Source of the DNA: Trebonia sp963843745
Lineage (GTDB): Bacteria > Actinomycetota > Actinomycetes > Streptosporangiales > Streptosporangiaceae
NCBI GenBank assembly: GCA_963843745.1
Contig: CAWJLP010000007.1
Coordinates: 558,001 to 622,000 of the forward strand
DNA length: 64,000 bases
Reading direction: 5' to 3'
Numbering within the stretch: the first letter of the stretch is position 1; each line of letters begins with the position of its first letter. The notes under the pieces were generated by a model that was not told where the DNA came from, made no database searches, and was given only the letters and a program-made list of their open reading frames with translations. The translations under genes and the position numbers were made by a program. This document shows, one piece after another, positions 58,120 through 64,000 of this stretch.

Positions 58120-61051
58120 GTGGACGAGTACTTCGCCGGACGCGCAGCCGAGCTCGCGCTGCTCGACGGCTTGCTGCGAAGGGCGGCCGCGGGACGCGGT
58201 CAGCTCGCCGTGATCCTCGGACCTGGCTGGATCGGCAAGACAGCGCTCATCCAGCAGTTCCTCGACGACCGGGAGGCGCGGGTCCGCTGGGTCTGCGCGG
58301 ACCGGGACGAGACCGGGCTGCCGGGCGGACTGCTCGAGCAGTTCGGGGTCCCGGCGGCCGGCTACGGCACCGATCCGCTGCGGGCGGGCGCTGCGCTGCT
58401 CGCGAAGCTGCGCCAGTGGGCAGAGGCACCAGGGGTGGCCTCAGAGGCCTCAGAGGCCTCAGGAGCGGTGCTTGTCGTCGATGACGCGCAGTGGGGAGAC
58501 CCGCTGTCGCTGCGAGCGCTGAGCTACGCGCTGCGGCGGCTGCCGGACACCCCGCTGCTCACCCTGCTGGCCGTGCGTGAGGACGAGTTCGGCTCCCTGC
58601 CGCCTGGGCTGGTGCGGCTCATCAGCGACCGGGGGACCAGGCTGGAAGTCGCCGGGCTGGGAGTCGCCGAGATCAGTTCGCTGGCCGAGCGGGTCGGCGC
58701 CGGCCCGGTTCCGCCCCGCGCCGCGCGGCGGCTCCTTGAGCACACCGGCGGCGTCCCGCAGTACGTCCGGGAGGTCCTGCAGGCCGTGCCGCGCGAATCG
58801 CTGCGCACCGCGCTGTCGGCGCCGGACCTGCTGCTGCCGTCGCCCAAGTCGCTCGAGGCCCGGGTGCTGACCCAGCTGGCCGGCTGCTCGGGACCGGCGC
58901 GGCGCCTGGTTGCCGCCGCCGCCGTGCTCGGTGCCCGGTGCCGCCTGGCCGACGCCGCGGCGCTCGCGGACCTGGCCGATCCGCTGCCCGCGCTCGAAGA
59001 GGCCATCCGGGCGGGCATGCTCGCCGAGGCGCCCGCCGTCGACGGCCTGTGCTGTGAGTTCCCGCACGCCAGCGTTCGCGCTGCCGTCTACGGCTGTGTC
59101 GGCGTCGCCGAGCGCGCGACGCTGCACCGGCAGGCGGCCCGCGGCGCCGTCGGCGCGCGGGCGCTAGCCCACCGGGTCGCGGCGTGCGGGGGGACGGACA
59201 CCCGCGCTCGCGCGGGAGCTGACCCAGCACGCCGAGACTGACCGGTCGGCGGGCAGGCTGCCCCAGGCCAGCGACCTGTACCTCGCGGCGCTCCGCGTCG
59301 CCGCCCGCGGCGCGGAGCGCGATCGCCTGCTCCAGACGGCCGCCGGGCTGCTTCTCGACCTCGGCGAGACTGCCGCGGCGGGCGGTCTCGCCGGCGAGAT
59401 GGCCGCGACGGCACCGTCGGCCGCGCGCAGCCTGGTGCTCGGCCGTCTCGCCATCGCGGACCGCGATCCGCGGTCCGCGCGGCGCTGGCTGACGGACGCC
59501 AGCCTCGCGAGGACCTGGCTCGCCGACGGCGCGAGCGCCGTCGGCGAACCTGCCGTCAGCGGGGAGGACGCGGCGGCGGCGGCCGGCGAGTTCGCGCTGC
59601 TGCTGCTCGCCACGGGCCGGCGGGCAGAGGCCGCGGCCTGGGCACGCCGCGCGACGGCGACTGCCGGCGCCAGTGTCACGCGCGCCCTGGCGCAGGTGAT
59701 CGCCGCCGAGTGCCTGGCGCGGGACGGCCAGCCGGAACAGGCGCTGGCGGCGCTGCGGGCCGAGCTCAGCCGCCAGGACCTTGACGACCCCGGCGGCCCG
59801 GTGCTGCGGGCAGGGCTGGGCACGGTCCTGTTCTGGTGCGACGAGCTGCCGGCGGCCGCCGGGCACCTCGCCGCGGCGGAGGCCGCCCAGGACACGTCGC
59901 CGCCGGCCGGCGCGTCGCCGGTGCCTTTCCAGGCACGGCGGCAGCTCCTCGCGGCCAGCGTGCGACGAGTACTGGCCGACTACCGGATAGGCGCCTGGGA
60001 CGAGGCCGCGGACCGGGCCGAGCGGCTCGTCACGCTGGCAGCCGACCTCGATCAGGACTCGCTGCTGTGCGGCGCGCACGCCGCGGCCGTCTACCCGGCG
60101 GCCGCTCGCGGCCGGTGGGACACGGCGCGAGCACACGCCGGCGCCGCCGCCCGCTGCGCCGCGGCCGGAGACCGCGACCAGCTGCTCGACGTCGCCGGCG
60201 CCCGCGTGGCGCTGGCGTTCGCGATGGACGACCCGGAAGCCGTGCTCGCCGCCGCGCGCCCGGTCGTTGTCGAGCTAGCGGGCCTGGCCGGCGTGGCCGA
60301 CGGCGCCAACGGCCTGGCAGGCCTGGAAGCCCTCGCCGGATTCGCCGGAGCCGAGCCGGCGCTGCTCAGTTTCTGGCCGCTCTACGCGCACGCGCTCGCC
60401 CGGGTCGGCCGGCTCGCCGAGGCGGCCGACGCGCTCGCGCCGTTCGCCGAACTGGCGAGCGCGCGCGGCCGCAGGTCCGCGATCGCCGCCGCCGCGCGGG
60501 TGGAGGGGTTCATCCACGCCGCCGCGGGACGCCCGGACGCGGCCCGCCGCGCCTACCAGGCCGCGCTGGCGAGCCTGGACGGGCTGTGCGCGCCGCACGA
60601 GGAGGCGCTCACGCGCCTGGATTACGGAAGATTTCTCCGGCACCAGAGCCAGCGCCGGGCGGCGCTGCGCGAGCTGTACGCCGCGCGCGCCGCGTTCGCC
60701 CGCCTCGGCGCGGTCCCGTTCCTCGCCCGCTGCGACGCCGAGCTCGGCCACGAGGTCCCCACGGTCCCCACTGTCCCCTCAGTCCCCGCGGACCCCGCCG
60801 CCACCTCCGCCGCGAATGCCCAGCTCAGCGCCTCGACTGTGCGCGCCGTGCCAACCTGGCCCGCGCCGCTGACCGCCCGCCAGCTCGCCGTCGCCGAGGC
60901 CGTCGCGGAAGGCAAGTCGAACCGGCAAGTGGCCCGCGAGCTGTACATCACGGTGAAGACCGTCGAGTATCACGTCAGCCAGATCTTCGCCAAACTGGGC
61001 ATCGACGGCAGAGCCGACGTAGCAGGCGCTTTGCAATCGCGCAAGTCTTGA
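58120..61051 (+). pseudogene. ATPase-type LuxR regulator, frameshifted
   Basis: The LAL-type regulator starts at GTG 58120. Walker A is GPGWIGKT (34-41), Walker B VLVVDDAQWGD, followed by an AAA-like helical region. Near 59190-59210, in a run of six G, the frame breaks: the first part stops at 59241, while the tetratricopeptide-like middle (ALARELTQHAETDRSAGRL) and the C-terminal LuxR HTH (LTARQLAVAEAVAEGKSNRQVARELYIT) continue in another frame to 61051. Joined, it is about 976 residues. Such regulators sense a ligand with the helical region and activate nearby genes; the sugar ABC operon downstream is a candidate target. The G-run suggests a sequencing indel. Confidence 0.85.
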
Positions 61052-61385
61052 CGCCGTTGCACAACCGGGATCACGATGAGGTTCCGGTCGCGCGCTGACG
61101 CGCAGTCGTGTGTGCTGAGGCGCATGGTCGGGCAGGGTCCGCACCCGGCGGGCGGGCTTGTGCCGAATCGATTTAGAACCTGTGTCTCCAGGGGTTGATC
61201 ATCACTCTGCGAGAGTTGATCATCACCCTAGGAAGGGTGATGATCTTGCGGCGTGCCAGCAGGAGGGTCAGAGAGGCAGCAGTGAGCCCCTGCCGCCAGG
61301 CAGCGGCGCGAGGCGCCCGCGGCGCGAAGAACCTAGTACCGCGCCTGGTGACCTGGTCACCGGGGCGCTGAAGGAAGGAGTATCT
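61052..61385. other. Gap upstream of sugar ABC operon
   Basis: No gene is supported. A compound palindrome at 61194-61245 is the main feature; the rest shows no feature that I can name except the GAAGGAAGGAG Shine-Dalgarno sequence just before the substrate-binding protein. Confidence 0.65.
61194..61245. promoter_or_regulatory. Compound palindrome, operator or terminator
   Basis: GTTGATCATCAC occurs twice (61194 and 61215). The first copy is the left part of an imperfect palindrome TGATCA..ACTCT-GCG-AGAGT..TGATCA. The second forms a perfect 12-bp hairpin, GATCATCACCCT (61218-61229) with AGGGTGATGATC (61234-61245), over a 4-base loop. It lies 140 bp before the ABC operon start and 143 bp after the LuxR stop, so it may bind a repressor of the transporter or end the LuxR transcript. 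Position and AT content favour an operator. Confidence 0.55.
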
Positions 61386-62705
61386 GTGGCTCACCGTGAT
61401 GGCAGAACCGCACCGCCGAGGCGGGGGATCCTTCAGCGCAGGTCCCGGATGAAGCTGGGCGCCAGCGCGGTCGGCGTGGTGATGGCCTGCACGACGCTCG
61501 CCGCCTGCGCCTCAAGCAGCGCCGCGACCGGGCCGGTCACGCTCAACTTCTACAGCTTCAACGACCAATCCGGCGCCGTCCAGACGGCGGTCAACAACTG
61601 CAGCAAGCAGAGCAACGGCAAGTACGTCATCACCTACAACAAGCTGCCGGCCGCCGCCGACGACCAGCGGCTGCAGCTGGCGCGGCGGCTGGCCGCGCAG
61701 GACGCGTCGATGGACATCCTCGGCCTGGACGTGACCTGGGAGGCGGAGTTCTCCCAGGCCGGCTGGATCCTGCCCTGGACCGGCACCTACAAGCAGCAGG
61801 CGGAGGCGGGCACCCTGAAGGTCCCGCTGCAGACCGCCACCTGGAAGGGCCAGCTCGTCGCGGTGCCCTACAACAGCAACACCCAGCTGCTGTGGTACCG
61901 CGATGACCTGGTGAAGACCCCGCCCACCACCTGGGACCAGATGATCGCCGACGCGGAGCAGCTGGCCAAGGAGGGCAAGCCGCACCTGATCGAGATTCAG
62001 GGCGCGCAGTACGAGGGCGTGACGGTCTGGTTCAACACCATGGTCGCCAGCGCGGGCGGGAGCATCCTGACCCCTACTAGCTCGGCCGCCGCACCCGGCA
62101 AGGCGTGGACGACCGCGCTGACAACCATGAAGAAGCTGGCCACCTCGGTGGCGGCCGACCCGTCGCTGTCGGTCCAGATGGAGGACCAGAACCGGCTGGC
62201 CATGGAGGCCGGCACGGCCGCCTTCGAGCTGAACTACCCGTTCGTGTACCCGTCGATGAAGGCCGACAAGCCGGACCTGTTCAAGCACTTCAAGTGGGCC
62301 CTGTACCCGGGGCTCGTCCCCGGTCAGCCCGCTCGCGTCACCATCGGCGGCATCGACCTGGCGGTCAGCAAGTACTCGCCGCACCCCGACCTGGCCTTCC
62401 AGGCAGCCCTCTGCCTGCGGGACAAGCCGAACCAGCTGCTCGCGGCCACCGAGGGCGGCCTGCCGCCGACGCTCGAGAGCCTGTACAGCGATCCCGCGCT
62501 GTTCCCCGACTACCCGTTCCACGCCGAGATCCTGACCTCCCTGCAGAACGCCAGCGTGCGGCCGCAGACCCCGGCGTACCAGAGCGTCTCGATCGTCATC
62601 TCGCACCACGTGTCCCCGCCGGCGAGCATCGACCCGGTCGGCACCCAGAACGCGATGGCATCAGAAATCAACGACGCGCTCAACTCGAAGTTGGTGATCC
62701 CGTGA
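61386..62705 (+). CDS. Sugar ABC transporter substrate-binding lipoprotein
   Basis: GTG 61386 follows AAGGAAGGAG. An N-terminal extension (MAHRDGRTAPPRRGILQRRS) precedes a lipoprotein signal (GASAVGVVMACTTLAAC, lipid Cys41). The mature 400 residues are a family 1 solute-binding fold (VTLNFYSFNDQSGAVQTAV, ILGLDVTWEAEFSQAGWILPWTG, VPYNSNTQLLWYRDDLVKTPPTTWDQM, GGIDLAVSKYS). It resembles LpqY/ThuE trehalose- or maltose-type binding proteins. It captures the sugar outside and hands it to the following two permeases. Confidence 0.9.
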   Translation: MAHRDGRTAPPRRGILQRRSRMKLGASAVGVVMACTTLAACASSSAATGPVTLNFYSFNDQSGAVQTAVNNCSKQSNGKYVITYNKLPAAADDQRLQLARRLAAQDASMDILGLDVTWEAEFSQAGWILPWTGTYKQQAEAGTLKVPLQTATWKGQLVAVPYNSNTQLLWYRDDLVKTPPTTWDQMIADAEQLAKEGKPHLIEIQGAQYEGVTVWFNTMVASAGGSILTPTSSAAAPGKAWTTALTTMKKLATSVAADPSLSVQMEDQNRLAMEAGTAAFELNYPFVYPSMKADKPDLFKHFKWALYPGLVPGQPARVTIGGIDLAVSKYSPHPDLAFQAALCLRDKPNQLLAATEGGLPPTLESLYSDPALFPDYPFHAEILTSLQNASVRPQTPAYQSVSIVISHHVSPPASIDPVGTQNAMASEINDALNSKLVIP

Positions 62706-62772
62706 GTGCCACGACGGGCCGGGTGCCCCGGCCAGCCAGCGCGAGCGGAACGCATAGAAGGGCAAGGAGCCG

Positions 62773-63711
62773 ATGACTGCCAGGACCGAAGCCGTCACCA
62801 CCGGCGAGCCCGAGGTAACCGAACGAAAGCACCGCAAGCGGCTATCGGAAGGGGCGCGGGCCGAGCGCCGGCTCGGCTTGCTGCTGTGCGCCCCGGCGGT
62901 GATCGTCATGATCGCCGTGGCGGCGTTTCCCATCTTCTACGCCATCTGGCTGTCACTGCAGCGCTATGACCTGCGCTTTCCCAACGAGGCCAAATTCATC
63001 GGCTTCAGCAACTACGGCGCGGTGCTGTCCTCGCAGTACTGGTGGCACGCGCTGTGGGTGACCCTGATCATCACGGTGGTCTCGGTCGCCGTCGAGTTCG
63101 TCCTCGGCATGCTGCTCGCGATCCTGATGTTCCGGACCCTCTTCTTCCGGGGCACGGTGCGCACCATCATCCTGATCCCCTACGGGATCGTGACCGTGGC
63201 CGCCGCCTACGGCTGGCAGTACGCCTGGACACCGAACACCGGGTACCTGTCCGCGCTGTTCAACAACAGCGCGCCGCTGACCAAGACCGGGACCGCGATC
63301 GCGATCATCATCCTCGCGGAGATCTGGAAGACCACCCCGTTCATGGCGCTGCTGCTGATGGCCGGGCTGTCGCTCGTCCCGGAAGACCTGCAGAAGGCGG
63401 CCAGGGTGGACGGCGCGTCCGCCTGGCAGCGCTTCGTCCGGATCACGCTGCCGCTGATGAAACCGGCCATCCTGGTGGCGCTGCTGTTCCGGACGCTTGA
63501 TGCGTTCCGGGTATTCGACAATATCTACATCCTGACCGCGGGGGGCAACGGCACCTACTCGGTGTCGATCCTGGGGTACGACAACCTGTTCCGGGCGCTG
63601 AACCTGGGCATCGGGTCGGCGATCTCCATCCTGATCTTCATCTGCGTGGCGATCATCGCCTTCATCTTCATCAGGCTCTTCGGCGCGGCGGCGCCGGGCA
63701 CGGAGGGATGA
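62773..63711 (+). CDS. Sugar ABC transporter permease (SugA/MalF type)
   Basis: The 312-residue inner-membrane protein has six helices after a basic N-terminus and the EAA loop (EDLQKAARVDGASAWQRFVRITLPLMKP) that contacts the ATPase. It is the first permease of a sugar importer. The ATG at 62773 follows AAGGAG and lies 67 bases after the binding protein stop. Confidence 0.93.
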   Translation: MTARTEAVTTGEPEVTERKHRKRLSEGARAERRLGLLLCAPAVIVMIAVAAFPIFYAIWLSLQRYDLRFPNEAKFIGFSNYGAVLSSQYWWHALWVTLIITVVSVAVEFVLGMLLAILMFRTLFFRGTVRTIILIPYGIVTVAAAYGWQYAWTPNTGYLSALFNNSAPLTKTGTAIAIIILAEIWKTTPFMALLLMAGLSLVPEDLQKAARVDGASAWQRFVRITLPLMKPAILVALLFRTLDAFRVFDNIYILTAGGNGTYSVSILGYDNLFRALNLGIGSAISILIFICVAIIAFIFIRLFGAAAPGTEG

Positions 63712-63717
63712 GCTGAC

Positions 63718-64000
63718 ATGGCCGCTACTACCAGGCAGAAGTCCGGCTGGATCACGGCGAACGTCGTCGTGATCCTGCTGGTGCTCATCCCTGTCGTCTG
63801 GATCTTCTCGCTGTCCTTCAAGGACCCCTCGTCGATCACCGACCCGACGTTCTTCCCGACGAAGTGGACCTGGGCGAACTACAAGGGGATCTTCAACTCC
63901 TCGGAGTTCACCCGGCCGCTGCTCAACTCCATCGGGATCGGCCTGATCGCCACCTTCATCTCGGTGGTGCTGGCCTCGCTGGCGGCGTACGCGGTGGCCC
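63718..64000 (+). CDS. Sugar ABC transporter permease (SugB/MalG type), cut by window
   Basis: The ATG at 63718 comes 6 bases after the previous stop. The 94 visible codons show a first membrane helix (ITANVVVILLVLIPVVWIFSLSF), the conserved WTWANYKGIF and the start of helix 2-3 (LLNSIGIGLIATFISVVLAS). This is the second permease of the importer; the EAA loop and any ATPase or regulator lie beyond the window end. Confidence 0.9.
   Translation, partial: MAATTRQKSGWITANVVVILLVLIPVVWIFSLSFKDPSSITDPTFFPTKWTWANYKGIFNSSEFTRPLLNSIGIGLIATFISVVLASLAAYAVA

Noticed and set aside
61158..61385. Upstream start for the sugar-binding protein
   Set aside because: The frame is open to 61158 but crosses the palindromes and lacks a Shine-Dalgarno sequence; GTG 61386 has a strong one.

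Overview
This window is about 64 kb of very high-GC DNA with GTG starts, ATGA/GTGA stop-start overlaps and long antisense open frames, which is typical of an actinomycete chromosome. Mycothiol-type thiol metabolism (an Mca-like amidase, a CxxxxC disulfide oxidoreductase), a LigD-type polymerase/ligase pair and LpqY/SugAB-like sugar transport fit a mycothiol-producing soil actinomycete. The exact order cannot be fixed from the sequence. I saw no rRNA, tRNA, CRISPR array, transposase or prophage gene.

Layout. 1-4.7 kb: tail of a Ser/Thr kinase, FHA protein, decayed phosphotransferase, a repeat-rich gap, a Clp-N protein divergent from a small HTH protein. 4.7-9 kb: upp, an IclR regulator divergent from pobA, an unknown protein. 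9-16 kb: methyltransferase, APC permease, metallophosphoesterase with nucleotidyltransferase-like protein, GMC oxidoreductase, PTH2-like protein. 16-25.5 kb: TauE exporter, glpD, FAD monooxygenase, DHA2 exporter divergent from a TetR frame that runs in-frame into glycerol kinase, then an SMP-30 lactonase. 25.5-32.6 kb: small and accessory enzymes. 32.6-35.1 kb: LigD-type polymerase and ATP-dependent ligase. 35-39.3 kb: SDR, MoaD-like protein plus BNR-repeat protein, DUF4282-like membrane protein, Nudix-like protein. 39.3-43.6 kb: dapF, unknown coiled-coil protein, mca, lipid kinase. 43.7-50.7 kb: a central-carbon cluster ppk2-malQ-pgi-gnd-zwf on the minus strand. 50.7-56.5 kb: enoyl-CoA hydratase, SDR, nadK, disulfide oxidoreductase, fumC. 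56.9-64 kb: secreted protein, ATPase-LuxR regulator, sugar ABC importer cut by the window end.

Most distinctive are the gaps. They hold several unrelated families of long intergenic palindromes, some in copies whose stems differ in sequence but remain base-paired, plus tandem arrays of 30, 69 and 72 bp. These look like structured, possibly mobile or regulatory, non-coding elements and are the best candidates here for something undescribed.

A second theme is single-base frame breaks in otherwise good genes (zwf, an AlkZ-like protein, the LuxR regulator, a nucleotidyltransferase end, a small conserved protein). This many in 64 kb, including in a core metabolic gene, suggests residual indel errors in the assembly at least as much as real gene decay, and the TetR-GlpK fusion must be read with that in mind.
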